Shown: positions 15,332 through 24,801 of the stretch, in pieces
How positions within the stretch are numbered: the first letter of the stretch is position 1
Layout: every line of letters starts with the position of its first letter
Source: Pleurocapsa minor GSE-CHR-MK 17-07R
GTDB lineage: Bacteria > Chloroflexota > Anaerolineae > Aggregatilineales > Phototrophicaceae
Length of the DNA stretch: 64,000 nt
NCBI GenBank assembly: GCA_019359125.1
Contig: JAHHHY010000007.1
Location: 23,355 to 87,354 of the forward strand
Direction: 5' to 3'
Notes under the pieces: model-generated
The model's database searches: none
What the model was told of the DNA's origin: nothing
Seen by the model: the letters and a program-made list of their open reading frames with translations, nothing else
Translations under genes and position numbers: made by a program

Positions 15332-17617
15332 ATGTCCCCAGCCACACGCCCCACCTTCATCCTGATCGCTGCTGCCCTGCTGTGGCTGTTATTCCTCCCG
15401 CCTCAGGCCGCCCATGCCCATGCCAATCTCGCCGAGTCCCAGCCCGCGCCGAATACGCGGCTGGAGGCCGCGCCCGCTGACATCCGCCTGCGCTTCACCG
15501 AGCCGCTGGAACCGGCCTTCAGCCGCATCACGCTGCGCGACAGCGCCGGACAGACCGTCGACGTGCCAGCCGCCGCCCTGGATCCAGCCGACCCGTATGT
15601 GCTCGTCAGCGGAGCGATTCCGGCGCTGGATGCAGGCGTGTACACCGTGGTGTGGAGCGTGGTCTCGGCGGCGGACGGGCATTATACGCGTGGCAGCTAT
15701 GGCTTCTCGGTCGGCACGGAAATGGACGTCGCCACATCCCTTAGCCCGACGCCAACCCCAATCCCCCTCGCAGACACGCTCGTTCGCGGGCTGAATCTGG
15801 CCGGGCTGACGCTGCTGCTGGGTGTGCTGGCGTTTCGCGTATGGGTGGCCAAACCAATATCGGGTGATCGCCCTGTCATCGAACATCGCCTCATCCGTCT
15901 GCATCGGGGCGCGTGGCTGCTGGCGGGCGTCGGCCTGATGGGCATGCTGCTGCTTCAGCTTCGCCTGATCGCCGGGGATGATGCCACGCTGGGGGCCCAG
16001 CTTGCCCTGCTGCCGGGCACGCTGACCGGCACCCGTTTCGGTGGGCTTTTTCTCGCCCGTGCCGCCTTGTGGCTGGCGCTGGCCGCGCTGATCTGGTGGG
16101 GCCTGACAAGCTGGCGCGCACGGCTTGCGCTCGTGCTCACCGCTGGCATGCTGCTCACACAAAGCCTGTTCAGCCATGCCAGCGCCGCGCCGGATGCCGC
16201 TGCGGTCGCCGCCGACTGGCTGCATTTGCTGGCAGCAGGGACATGGCTGGGCGGACTGGTCGCGTTTATCGTGGTGCTGGGCGTGCCCCTGCCCGACAGC
16301 ACACGGATCGCGAGCGCCCTGACGGCGCGCTTTTCCAACCTGGCGCGTGCGAGTGTGCTGCTGCTGGCCATCAGCGGGGCGTACAGCGCATGGCTGCATG
16401 TGGGCAGTCTCGACGCGCTGACCGGGACGCAGTATGGCCTCAGCCTGCTGGTCAAGCTGGCGCTGTTTGTGCCGTTATTGGGCATCGCCGCGGTCAATCT
16501 GCTGCTGACGGCGCGCGCGCTTCGCCGGGGCGAGGACGTCTGGGTGGGGCGGCTGCGCGGGCTGATCGGCGTTGAGCTGGCGCTGCTGGCGGGCACGCTG
16601 CTGGCCGTCGGCGCGATGACCAGCCTTCAGCCTGCCCGTGCCGAGCTGTCCGCGCTGCGGACGCAGATGGTCGCCGCCGAGCCAGCCCCGTATTTTGAGA
16701 TGCAGGTGGCGCCCGATGGCGTGATGGCGCATCTGGAAGTCGAGCCGGGCTGGGCGGGCGAAAACGAGTTCATCGTCACGCTGTTCGATGAGCGCGGCGC
16801 TGCCGTGGAAGATGCCTCGCTGCTGCGCCTGCGTTTTGAGAATCCGGGGCAGGGCATCAGCGAGAGTAACCTGCGGCTGGAGCCGGTCGACCGCGGGACA
16901 TATCGCGCTTCCGGGGCCAACCTCAGCGCGTCGGGCGACTGGCAGGTGCGCATGACCGTGCGCCGTCCCGGAGCCTTTGACACAGTGCTGGACTTTTCGC
17001 CAACGGTGACGACTCAGCCGCTGCCCCGGCTGGTGCAGCCTGATGATGCGCCCGACGCAGCCGGCCGATTTGCTACCGCCGCGCTGGCTGGCCTGGCGCT
17101 GGCTGGCGCAGGTGGCGGACTGATAGCGCCCGCGCTGATGCGCCGTCCCATGGGTGGATTCAGGCTGACTGCGGGTGGCCTGGCGCTGTTTACCGGCCTG
17201 CTGTTCATCGTCACGGCGGCCGGGCTGTGGTCCCCTGCGCCAGCGGCTGGCGTCACGGCTGAGTCGGGGTGGGCACTGCCTGCGCGGGCCGGGGCCAATT
17301 CCAGCGTGTACGTCGTTGTCCGCAATGCGGACACGGCGGATCGCGTCCTGACAAACGCATCGTCTGAGGCTGCTGCACGAGTCAGCCTGCACAGCACCAG
17401 CATGTCCGCCGATGGTGTGGCCGCGATGATGCAGGTGAATGAGATACGCATCCCGGCCGGGGAAGCTTTCGCGTTTGCGCCGGGCGAGTCGCATCTGATG
17501 CTGGAGCAGGTGGCGCGCCAGCTCAGCCCAGGGGATGAAATCGTGCTGACGCTGTCGTTTGATGATGGCACGCAGGCGACGGTGCCAGTGCTGATTACGC
17601 TGGAGCCGCCGTTTTAG
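15332..17617 (+). CDS. CopC-CopD copper protein with C-terminal PCu(A)C-like domain
   Basis: This 761-residue fusion has domains in this order. A signal peptide and CopC domain lie at about 1-130 (mature start HAHANLAESQPAPNT; 'VSAADGHYTRGSYGF'). A CopD multi-helix membrane domain spans about 155-430. An extracytoplasmic beta domain of YtkA/FixH type covers about 445-565. Two or so helices follow at about 580-650. The last domain (about 655-761) has the PCu(A)C pattern H-x4-M...M...H-x-M: 'SLHSTSM', 'AAMMQVNEI' and 'PGESHLMLEQ'. CopC and CopD bind and import copper; PCu(A)C delivers Cu(I) to cytochrome oxidase. Having all in one chain suggests binding, passage and delivery of copper by one protein. 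Confidence 0.85.
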   Translation: MSPATRPTFILIAAALLWLLFLPPQAAHAHANLAESQPAPNTRLEAAPADIRLRFTEPLEPAFSRITLRDSAGQTVDVPAAALDPADPYVLVSGAIPALDAGVYTVVWSVVSAADGHYTRGSYGFSVGTEMDVATSLSPTPTPIPLADTLVRGLNLAGLTLLLGVLAFRVWVAKPISGDRPVIEHRLIRLHRGAWLLAGVGLMGMLLLQLRLIAGDDATLGAQLALLPGTLTGTRFGGLFLARAALWLALAALIWWGLTSWRARLALVLTAGMLLTQSLFSHASAAPDAAAVAADWLHLLAAGTWLGGLVAFIVVLGVPLPDSTRIASALTARFSNLARASVLLLAISGAYSAWLHVGSLDALTGTQYGLSLLVKLALFVPLLGIAAVNLLLTARALRRGEDVWVGRLRGLIGVELALLAGTLLAVGAMTSLQPARAELSALRTQMVAAEPAPYFEMQVAPDGVMAHLEVEPGWAGENEFIVTLFDERGAAVEDASLLRLRFENPGQGISESNLRLEPVDRGTYRASGANLSASGDWQVRMTVRRPGAFDTVLDFSPTVTTQPLPRLVQPDDAPDAAGRFATAALAGLALAGAGGGLIAPALMRRPMGGFRLTAGGLALFTGLLFIVTAAGLWSPAPAAGVTAESGWALPARAGANSSVYVVVRNADTADRVLTNASSEAAARVSLHSTSMSADGVAAMMQVNEIRIPAGEAFAFAPGESHLMLEQVARQLSPGDEIVLTLSFDDGTQATVPVLITLEPPF

Positions 17618-18042
17618 CCGCGCACGGATTCGCGGTACAGCCCCAGGTCATGCCGCGATACCTGGGTGATGGCAGCGGGCATGGCGTCCAGCGAAAACCA
17701 GCCAATCGCGGCGCACTTTTCCGGTTCCAGGATAACAGGCGCTCCTTCGACAATGCGGCAGACATACGAGGGCGATACCCAGTGCTGGCCTTCCTCCGGC
17801 AGGATGTGGTCGGTCACGGTCAGTAACGCGCCAACTTCGATGGTGACGCCAAATTCCTCGCGCATTTCGCGCACGAGCGCGTCGCGCAGCGTCTCGCCAA
17901 ATTCCACGGAGCCGCCCGGAAACTCCCACAGGCCGCGCTCGTTGCGCGCTTTCGGCCCGCGCTGCGCCATGAACACGCAGCCGTCCTCGCGCACGATAAT
18001 CGCGCCCACGCCCACCCCGATGTAATCCACGCCTCTACGCAT
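17614..18042 (-). CDS. Nudix hydrolase
   Basis: A 142-residue MutT-like enzyme that hydrolyses a nucleoside diphosphate linked to another group. The Nudix box is intact: GGSVEFGETLRDALVREM followed by REEFGV. The start at 18042 follows AGGAG. Its stop overlaps the stop of the convergent CopCD gene by 4 bp. 'ECAAIGWFSLDAMP' near the C-terminus resembles NUDT1/MutT-like sanitation enzymes, but the substrate cannot be told from sequence. Confidence 0.9.
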   Translation of the reverse strand: MRRGVDYIGVGVGAIIVREDGCVFMAQRGPKARNERGLWEFPGGSVEFGETLRDALVREMREEFGVTIEVGALLTVTDHILPEEGQHWVSPSYVCRIVEGAPVILEPEKCAAIGWFSLDAMPAAITQVSRHDLGLYRESVRG

Positions 18043-18319
18043 ACGTCTCGCTCCTGTATCATTGCGCTGCGAGCGGGATTATAGCCGCAGTCTGACCTGA
18101 AAACCGACCAAGCTGACGCCTGACCACTGCCCGCTAAGATCGCCCAACACGCCTATATGATTCTTTCGAAAGCATGATAGTCTTAGCAGCATGGGCCGTG
18201 GGACCAGCATCGCCTTGATGCCCTCCCGCTGCCTGCCAATAGCACTATTTCTCCCGCGGCGCTGTCTTTCCCGCCCTTATTATCGCGGTGTCACAGGGCC
18301 TACTTCTGGAGCTGTCCTC

Positions 18320-19387
18320 ATGTTCTCAGCAGAGTTTATTTCGCGCATCCTTGGCATGATCGTGTTTGCAGTGCTCGGCGCTCAGCTTGGCACCGTTGTC
18401 GGCCAGTCGCTGCGCGTGGAAAGTTCGCTGGTCGTCTCCTTCTTCTTCGGCCTGACGGGCATCCTGTTCGGCCTGATTCTGACGCCGTGGCTGACGGTGC
18501 GCCCGGTGCGCTGGCTCAGCCGGTCTATTAACGAACAACCCATCGAAGTGCTGTTTACCACACTGATGGGCCTGCTGCTGGGCCTGGCACTGGGACTGCT
18601 GCTGGCCTATCCGCTGGCACAGCTTCCCCCGCCGCTCAATAACTGGGTGCCCGCGTTGATGTCGCTGTTGCTGGCCTATGTGATGACCAGCCTGTTCCGC
18701 AATCGCTCGCGCGAGGTGTGGGGCTTCATGAACGAATGGCTCGGCATCGGCTCGAAGTCGCTGGCCATGCCGGGCACTGCCAATGTCAAGCAGTTCCTGC
18801 TGGACACCAGCATCCTGATTGACGGCCGCATCGTCGATATTGCGCGCACCGGCTTCATCGCCGGCACATTGACGGTGCCGCGTTTCGTCATCAGTGAGCT
18901 GCACCGGGTGGCAGACAGCAGCGACCCGCAGCGACGCAACCGTGGCCGCCGTGGCCTGACCAAGCTGAACGATTTGCAGCGCGACCCGACGGTTTCGTTC
19001 CGCATCGTGGACGATGATTTTGAGGAAATCGCCGATGTGGACGACAAGCTGATCGCACTCGGCCTGAAGCTGGGCATGCCCATCCTGACGATCGATTTCC
19101 CGATGAACCAGGTGGCCAAGGCGCAGGGCGTGGAGGTGCTGAACATCAATGCGCTGTCGAACGCGGTGCGCAGCGCCTATATCCCTGGCGAGACTTTCGC
19201 GCTGCGCGTCTTGCAGGAAGGCCGCGAGGCCGGGCAGGGCGTGGGCTATCTGGAAGACGGCACGATGGTCATCGTGGAAAATGGCAAGCAGTACATGGAC
19301 CGCACGATCTACGTCGAAGTGACCAAGCTGATCAATAAAGAAGCCGGGCGCATCATTTTCGCCAAGCCCGCCGACGGCCGCAACTAG
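18320..19387 (+). CDS. PIN-TRAM domain membrane protein, YacL type
   Basis: ATG 18320 follows GGAG at 8 bp and removes 43 unlikely N-terminal codons; the result is 355 residues. Residues 1-120 hold about four membrane helices. The PIN nuclease-like domain follows ('FLLDTSILIDGRIVDIARTGF', 'VPRFVISELHRVADSSDP', 'DDKLIALGLKLGMPILTID'), with its acidic cluster intact. A TRAM RNA-binding domain closes the protein ('GYLEDGTMVIVENGKQYM'). This is the order found in YacL-family proteins, whose RNA target is not known. Confidence 0.88.
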   Translation: MFSAEFISRILGMIVFAVLGAQLGTVVGQSLRVESSLVVSFFFGLTGILFGLILTPWLTVRPVRWLSRSINEQPIEVLFTTLMGLLLGLALGLLLAYPLAQLPPPLNNWVPALMSLLLAYVMTSLFRNRSREVWGFMNEWLGIGSKSLAMPGTANVKQFLLDTSILIDGRIVDIARTGFIAGTLTVPRFVISELHRVADSSDPQRRNRGRRGLTKLNDLQRDPTVSFRIVDDDFEEIADVDDKLIALGLKLGMPILTIDFPMNQVAKAQGVEVLNINALSNAVRSAYIPGETFALRVLQEGREAGQGVGYLEDGTMVIVENGKQYMDRTIYVEVTKLINKEAGRIIFAKPADGRN

Positions 19388-19404
19388 GTTAGCGATGACG
19401 ATAT

Positions 19405-19449
19405 GAACCGCCACGACGCCAAGAGGGTGATGGCCTTTCCTGGCGGTTC
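19405..19449. terminator. Inverted repeat between convergent genes
   Basis: GAACCGCCA (19405-19413) and TGGCGGTTC (19441-19449) form a 9-bp stem between the ends of the PIN-TRAM and HerA-like genes. An A-run follows on the plus strand rather than a T-run, so intrinsic termination is uncertain. Confidence 0.45.
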
Positions 19450-19460
19450 AAAAAAGAGAC

Positions 19461-21158
19461 TTACAGCCGCCGGCTTGATTTGTCTTTGTTCAGGCTGGGC
19501 GTATAGCCCTCCAGCACATCCCCCGACAACAGCTTCTGCATATCGGTATAGAACTGCTGGCCATATTCGCGCGTCTTGATGACGACCGGCATCGGCACGG
19601 CATGGCCCATGATGATCGCCTGCTGTTTGGTGTCCAGGCGCGCCAGCACCTCGCGCAGGCCGGCCGCCCCGCTGATGCCGTTCAGCACCGCCGAGATATC
19701 TTTCTCGTTGTCCAGCAGGGCGGTGACGCGTGTGCCGATCTGGCTCATGACCTCATCGTCGATGCCGCTGGGGCGCTGGTCCACGATCAGCAGCGTGACG
19801 TTATACTTGCGCAGCTCGCGCGCGATGATGCCAAAAATCGTCTGATTGGCGATCTTCGGGTCCAGGAATTTGTGCGCTTCCTCAATCACGATCAGCAGCT
19901 GGCGCGGCTCCGGCGCGGACTTGTCGCCCAGCGCGCGCTCCATCTTCTGCACATACACCTCGTGGATGCGCCGCGTCAGGTAATTGGCCACCAGAATGTA
20001 CGCTTCCAGCGAATTGCCGTAGCGGCCAAATTCCAGCACCACGCTCTGGCCCTGTTCGAGGAAGCCCATCAGCGTCTTGATGCTTTCTTCGGCGGCTTCC
20101 TCCACCAGGAAGTCCCAGCGGCCGAAACGCTCCAGGCGGCGCTGGAGTGCCTTCAGCGTGCCTGCCCGGGTATTGCCGTCCGCCTCAAACTCGTCGAAGC
20201 CATCGGCGCGCATGTCCAGCAGCGACTGTACCCAGCGATCCTTGAATTTCTTCTCAAGCTGATAGGCCGCGTCGATCATCGCGTCGCTCAGGTTCATCGT
20301 CTCGCGCAGCATTTCCAGGTCGGCGGGCTCGATGGCGCTGTAGGGCAGCTTGACATCCATGTCGCGGTTGACGCCGCGATTGGCCGACGATTCCGGGTCG
20401 AGCGTACACACTTTCACGCGCCCGCGCCCCAGGATATCAACCAGGCCCTTGGCCTGACCCTGCTTCTCGTCTTTGACCACGCCGCCGTAATCGCCATGCA
20501 TGTCAAAAATCAGGCAGCTGGCCTTGTCGCGCGCGATCACGCCGGCCAGCAGCAGGCGCGTGAGGAAGCTCTTGCCGGTGCCGCTTTTGCCGAACACGCC
20601 GATCGAACGCTCCACCAGCCGCGACAGGTTCAGGTTCACGCTCACGTTGTCGCGTTCCATTTCCAGCGGGCTGCCCACGTTGAAATGCTGCGCGTCATCC
20701 ACGCCAAACACATCGTTCACGTCCTGCACGCTGGCATTGCGCACGCGGGTGAAATGCCCCGGAATCGTCTTGACCGGCTTGGGCACGGTATGCGCCGCGC
20801 TGCTCTCCAGCGACAGCATCGGCTGGATGCTCACCTTGCCATAGGCCGAGGTGCCGATATACACATCGCGGAAGAAGATGTTGGTGATGTCGGGCGGGTT
20901 GTTCTGGATATCGGGATTGCTGTTGTCGAGGATGACATCGGTCACCATGCAGAAGAAACGCTGCTGGGCGGCCCCTTCCACCACGACGTAACGGCCGACC
21001 GCCAGCGACTCTACGCTGACATGCGGATGCAGGCGCACCGTCAGCCCCTTGCTGAGCGAACCGCCCACGATCACGCCGATGGTCTCGGCAGGCGCCAGCG
21101 ATGCGGGGATCATCGTATCGAATTCGGCGTCGGCAGACAGGGGTCGGTTGGTGGTCAT
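19461..21158 (-). CDS. HerA-like ATPase (DUF87 family)
   Basis: This 565-residue P-loop ATPase has an N-terminal beta-barrel region (HAS-barrel-like, about 1-150), Walker A 'GKSGTGKS' at about 196-203 and Walker B-like 'LLIVIEEAHKFL'. Conserved 'MHGDYGG' and 'ARELRKYNVTLLIVDQRPSGID' follow, which fits the HerA/FtsK-type hexameric DNA translocases. Archaeal HerA works with NurA nuclease in end resection; no nurA is next to it here. The role in this bacterium is therefore open: DNA repair or DNA pumping is the family-based guess. Confidence 0.85.
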   Translation of the reverse strand: MTTNRPLSADAEFDTMIPASLAPAETIGVIVGGSLSKGLTVRLHPHVSVESLAVGRYVVVEGAAQQRFFCMVTDVILDNSNPDIQNNPPDITNIFFRDVYIGTSAYGKVSIQPMLSLESSAAHTVPKPVKTIPGHFTRVRNASVQDVNDVFGVDDAQHFNVGSPLEMERDNVSVNLNLSRLVERSIGVFGKSGTGKSFLTRLLLAGVIARDKASCLIFDMHGDYGGVVKDEKQGQAKGLVDILGRGRVKVCTLDPESSANRGVNRDMDVKLPYSAIEPADLEMLRETMNLSDAMIDAAYQLEKKFKDRWVQSLLDMRADGFDEFEADGNTRAGTLKALQRRLERFGRWDFLVEEAAEESIKTLMGFLEQGQSVVLEFGRYGNSLEAYILVANYLTRRIHEVYVQKMERALGDKSAPEPRQLLIVIEEAHKFLDPKIANQTIFGIIARELRKYNVTLLIVDQRPSGIDDEVMSQIGTRVTALLDNEKDISAVLNGISGAAGLREVLARLDTKQQAIIMGHAVPMPVVIKTREYGQQFYTDMQKLLSGDVLEGYTPSLNKDKSSRRL

Positions 21159-21371
21159 CGAATGCGCCTCGCTGTGCGTCGAAAAGTGCGATAATTATAC
21201 ACGATTTCCGTTCAGATTACGAACTTTTGTTCGCAATTTATGCCATCAAAACAGCCCGTCTGAAGCACGTAACCGGGCCATGATGTATGTCCACTATACC
21301 CGATTGTGGGGCGCACGCTCAAACGCCGATGGTACACTCTGCGGCATGATTGGCGCGCTGTGGGGAACACC

Positions 21372-22148
21372 ATGGAAATCGGGCTGCTGATACTGGGATT
21401 GGCCGCGGGCGTATTGTCCGGCATGTTTGGCATCGGCGGAGGTGTGGTCATCGTGCCGGTCATGACGGCGCTGTTTGGCTATTCGCTGCAGGCCGCCGTG
21501 GGCACCTCGCTGGCCGCGCTGCTGATGCCGGTCGGGATTTTCGCCTGCATCGCCTATTATCGCGCGGGCAAGCTGCGCCTGAAAGTGGCCGCGCTGGTGG
21601 CGCTGGGGCTGACGGTCGGCGCGCTGGGCGGGGCGCAGCTGGCGCTCAATCTTCCGACCGACACGCTGCGCCAGTTGTACGGCGCGTTTCTGCTGTTTGC
21701 GGCATGGCGCTTCACCGAGCCGATCAAATGGGTCCAGGAACGGCGCGGACAGCGCGCCCCGGCCGCAGAGTCTGTGGCCAGCACCGATTTCCAGCCCCTC
21801 CCGCTGCTGATTGTCGGGCTGGTGGCCGGGGTGATTTCCGGCATGTTCGGCGTGGGCGGCGGTATCGTCATTGTGCCGGCGCTGGTGGGCCTGCTGAAAT
21901 TTGACCAGAAGCTGGCGGTGGGTACGTCGCTGGGGGCGCTGCTGCTGCCCGTCAGCGCGGGCGCGGTCATCTCATACTACAGCGAAGGCCTGCTGAATAT
22001 TGGCGCGGCTGCCCTGGTGGCCATCGGTCTGGCCGGCGGCGCGTTCCTGGGCGCACGCATCGCGCTCGGCCTGCCCGGCGCCACGATCAAACGCCTGTAC
22101 GGCATCTTCCTGCTGGTCGTCGGCCTGCGCTTCCTGCTGGGCGGGTAA
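21372..22148 (+). CDS. TauE/SafE-family membrane exporter
   Basis: ATG 21372 gives 258 residues and puts the first helix at the N-terminus. The protein is an internal duplication: 'GVLSGMFGIGGGVVIVPVM...AAVGTSLAALLMP' near residue 13 is repeated as 'GVISGMFGVGGGIVIVPAL...AVGTSLGALLLP' near residue 155. This is the diagnostic double motif of TauE/SafE transporters, which move sulfite, sulfonates or other small organic anions. It is a single gene with no sulfur-pathway neighbour, so the substrate is unknown. Confidence 0.9.
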   Translation: MEIGLLILGLAAGVLSGMFGIGGGVVIVPVMTALFGYSLQAAVGTSLAALLMPVGIFACIAYYRAGKLRLKVAALVALGLTVGALGGAQLALNLPTDTLRQLYGAFLLFAAWRFTEPIKWVQERRGQRAPAAESVASTDFQPLPLLIVGLVAGVISGMFGVGGGIVIVPALVGLLKFDQKLAVGTSLGALLLPVSAGAVISYYSEGLLNIGAAALVAIGLAGGAFLGARIALGLPGATIKRLYGIFLLVVGLRFLLGG

Positions 22149-22259
22149 TCCACACCCGCCAGCCCAAAACACCTCGCCTCAAAAATCCCGCGCGCGGGGG
22201 ATATGCGCCCGCCTGATCACAGGTATCATGTGGTCAGTGAGTCATTCTGCGAGGCGCAT

Positions 22260-24053
22260 ATGGCAGCAATTTCTACCTCATCAACTGGCGAATCCGCACC
22301 CGTAAAGGGAATGTCCTACTGGGCGCTGATGACCATTTTTATGGCTTTCTCCACCGGCATCAGCATGATCATCGTGCCTGTGTCTGTGGCGCTGGCCCAG
22401 CGCCTCGGCGCTGACCCCGGCGTGACCGTGCTGATCTTCACTGTGATTGCCGGGCCGATGCAGTACGCGCTGTTCCGTAACATGGCCAACCGCAATATCG
22501 ACTTCAGCCAGCGGTTCATCGCGCTGGTGCGCAATCAGCCGGTGCGCGAGGCGGAAATTTCGTCCTCGGATGTGTTCGCGCCGCTGTACGACCAGCTCAA
22601 TGTGCTGATCCGCGAGCGTGCCGACCTGAAGACCATGCGCGGCACACTGGTCGAGCAGATCAGCGAGGCGGCGGCGCAGGAAGAGCGCAAGCGCCTCGCC
22701 CGCGACCTGCACGACTCGATCAAGCAGCAGGTCTTCAGCATGAGCGTGAGCGCATCGGCCGCCTACGCGCATCTGGAGGGCAATCCCACAGCCGCCCGCG
22801 CCGCTTTGCTGGATGTGAAGCAGAGCGCGCAGGAGGCGATGGTGGAGATGCGCGCGCTCTTGCAGCAGTTATCGCCCGCGCCGCTGGAAAAGTCCGGGCT
22901 GGTGCAGGCGCTGCGCGAACAGTGCGAGGCATTGGCCTATCGCACAGGCGCGAAAGTGGAAACGCAGTTTGGCACGCTGCCGCCTGATGACCGCCTGCCC
23001 ATCGGCGCGCAGGAGACGATCTTCCGCATCGCCCAGGAGGCGCTGTCGAATATTGCCCGCCACGCCCGCGCCATGCACGTCACGCTGGCGCTGACCACCG
23101 AAGACGAGGCGGTCACGCTGAAAATCACCGATAACGGACAAGGCTTTGATATTTCAAAGGCGCCGGAAGGCATGGGGCTGGGCAATATTCGCACCCGTGC
23201 CCAGGCCATCGGCGCGACTATTGCACTCGAGAGTGAGACAGGGAAAGGAACCATGCTCAACGTCAGAATCCCCCAGATTCAACCCATGCCTGAGGAGCCG
23301 CCGGTCAACCCGGAGGTCGAACGCCTGAGCAAGTCAGTCGTGCGCGATACCTACATCGTCGCCGGCGCGGCGTCGGTGCTGCTGCTGGTGGTGTCGCTGT
23401 TCGCTTACCGGCTGTTCAACCGGCCGGACTTCTTTGGTGAAGGCGATCCGGTGATGGTTGTCATCTTCGTGGCGATGGTAGCCGCTGTGGTCGTGTCAGC
23501 ACCGCTGGCCGTGCTGCGCTGGCGCGATGCCATCCGTGGCCGCCAGCAGCTGCTGGCGCTGGCCGGGCCGGGCAGCTTTGTCGACCTGCACGTGCGCCGC
23601 CATGCCCTGGCGGGTGGACTGCTGTTCTTCTCTGTAGTGGCCTGGCTTGCCCCGCTCATGCTCATCCGCGACAACGACCCGAACTGGGCGCCAGTCGTGC
23701 TCAGCGTATTTGGCATTGCGGTTGGCGGCCGTCTGTACTACCTGATGATGCGCACCTACCAGCGTGAGCTGTTGCTGATGCCGCTGTCGCGCCGCATCGA
23801 GGCACTGAATAATCGCCTGAAGGAAGTGCGTACGGCCTGGCTGAGCGTCGTCTTCGTCATTGCCGTGCAGATTTTCTCGGTGCTGATCGGCGGCGGATTC
23901 AATGGCCAACTGCCCCCGGCCGAGGCCGACCACTGGATGCAGATGCTGCAAGTGGGGATCGTCATTTTCCTCATTGGCAACCAGGTGATCTCGCTGGTCG
24001 TGTATCGCCGCTGGATGCGCGAGGCCGTGGCGGCCGAAGGGGGCATGCTATGA
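22260..24053 (+). CDS. Sensor histidine kinase (NarL/HisKA_3 type) with C-terminal membrane domain
   Basis: ATG 22260 gives 597 residues. Two helices (about 18-65) are followed by a linker and the dimerisation domain with phospho-acceptor His151 in 'RLARDLHDSIKQQVF'. The ATPase domain has 'EALSNIARHARA', 'ITDNGQGFD' and 'GMGLGNIRTRAQAIG'. It continues past the kinase end (about 345) with some 250 residues holding four or more hydrophobic helices, including 'IVAGAASVLLLVVSLFAY'. This order, kinase before a second membrane region, is unusual. It overlaps the response-regulator gene by 4 bp. Confidence 0.9.
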   Translation: MAAISTSSTGESAPVKGMSYWALMTIFMAFSTGISMIIVPVSVALAQRLGADPGVTVLIFTVIAGPMQYALFRNMANRNIDFSQRFIALVRNQPVREAEISSSDVFAPLYDQLNVLIRERADLKTMRGTLVEQISEAAAQEERKRLARDLHDSIKQQVFSMSVSASAAYAHLEGNPTAARAALLDVKQSAQEAMVEMRALLQQLSPAPLEKSGLVQALREQCEALAYRTGAKVETQFGTLPPDDRLPIGAQETIFRIAQEALSNIARHARAMHVTLALTTEDEAVTLKITDNGQGFDISKAPEGMGLGNIRTRAQAIGATIALESETGKGTMLNVRIPQIQPMPEEPPVNPEVERLSKSVVRDTYIVAGAASVLLLVVSLFAYRLFNRPDFFGEGDPVMVVIFVAMVAAVVVSAPLAVLRWRDAIRGRQQLLALAGPGSFVDLHVRRHALAGGLLFFSVVAWLAPLMLIRDNDPNWAPVVLSVFGIAVGGRLYYLMMRTYQRELLLMPLSRRIEALNNRLKEVRTAWLSVVFVIAVQIFSVLIGGGFNGQLPPAEADHWMQMLQVGIVIFLIGNQVISLVVYRRWMREAVAAEGGML

Positions 24054-24700
24054 CCGGCCTGAATGTGGTGCTGGTGGACGATCATCATGTCGTGCGGCGT
24101 GGCATCCAGAGCTTCCTGAGCGCCATGCCCGATATGCAGGTGGTGGGCACGGCGGCCAGCGGCGAAGAACTGCTGACCAATATCGAAACCTGGCTGCCGG
24201 ACGTGGTGGTGATGGACCTGTATATGCCGGGCGGCATCGATGGCATCGAGACGACGCGCCGCCTGCGCGAAATCACGCCGCACACCGAGGTTGTCGTGCT
24301 GACGGCGCATACAGACGATGAGCGCGTGATTGCCGCGCTGCGCAGCGGGGCCATCGGCTACATCCGCAAGGAAAGCGACCCGCTGCTGCTGGTGGAGGCG
24401 ATCCGCGCGGCGGCCCGCGGCCAGAGCATGGTCGATCCCTCGGTGGCCGGGGCGATGCTGCGCGACATGACCGGCTCCAAAGCCGCTGGCAGTGGCCTGA
24501 CCGAGCGCGAGCGCGAAATCCTGCTGGAGCTGGCGCGTGGTATGAGCAACAAGGAAATCGCCGCCAAGCTGGTCATCAGCGAGGAGACCGTCAAGACGCA
24601 TGTGGGCAATGTGCTGTCGAAGCTGCACCTGCGCCAGCGCCATCAGACGATGGTGTATGCGCTGAAGAAGGGGCTGATTACTTTAGAGGAATTGGAGTAA
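24050..24700 (+). CDS. NarL/LuxR-family response regulator
   Basis: This 216-residue protein has a receiver domain with acidic pocket 'VDDHH', phospho-acceptor Asp in 'VVVMDLYMPGG', and 'VVLTAHTDD' and 'YIRKE' with the conserved Thr and Lys. The C-terminal LuxR-type HTH is 'LTEREREILLELARGMSNKEIA' with recognition helix 'ISEETVKTHVGNVLSKL'. The ATGA overlap with the kinase gene marks them as a cognate pair. Targets are not shown by the sequence. Confidence 0.95.
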   Translation: MTGLNVVLVDDHHVVRRGIQSFLSAMPDMQVVGTAASGEELLTNIETWLPDVVVMDLYMPGGIDGIETTRRLREITPHTEVVVLTAHTDDERVIAALRSGAIGYIRKESDPLLLVEAIRAAARGQSMVDPSVAGAMLRDMTGSKAAGSGLTEREREILLELARGMSNKEIAAKLVISEETVKTHVGNVLSKLHLRQRHQTMVYALKKGLITLEELE

Positions 24701-24801
24701 GCACCGCCGCCCTTGCGCGAAGTTTACGCGTACGCGATATAATCACGTCTGGTGGGTGAAGGTTCGCCCCACACGCAGCGCACAGCAGGCATGACGCTCG
24801 C

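Noticed and set aside
19602-21194. 530-residue plus-strand ORF opposite the HerA-like gene
   Set aside because: Shadow of a well-supported ATPase gene with Walker motifs on the minus strand.
23405-23716. Possible frameshift joining the histidine kinase to a separate membrane protein gene
   Set aside because: The plus-strand frame is continuous from kinase to C-terminus and no second start with a ribosome site is evident, so one gene is the simpler reading.
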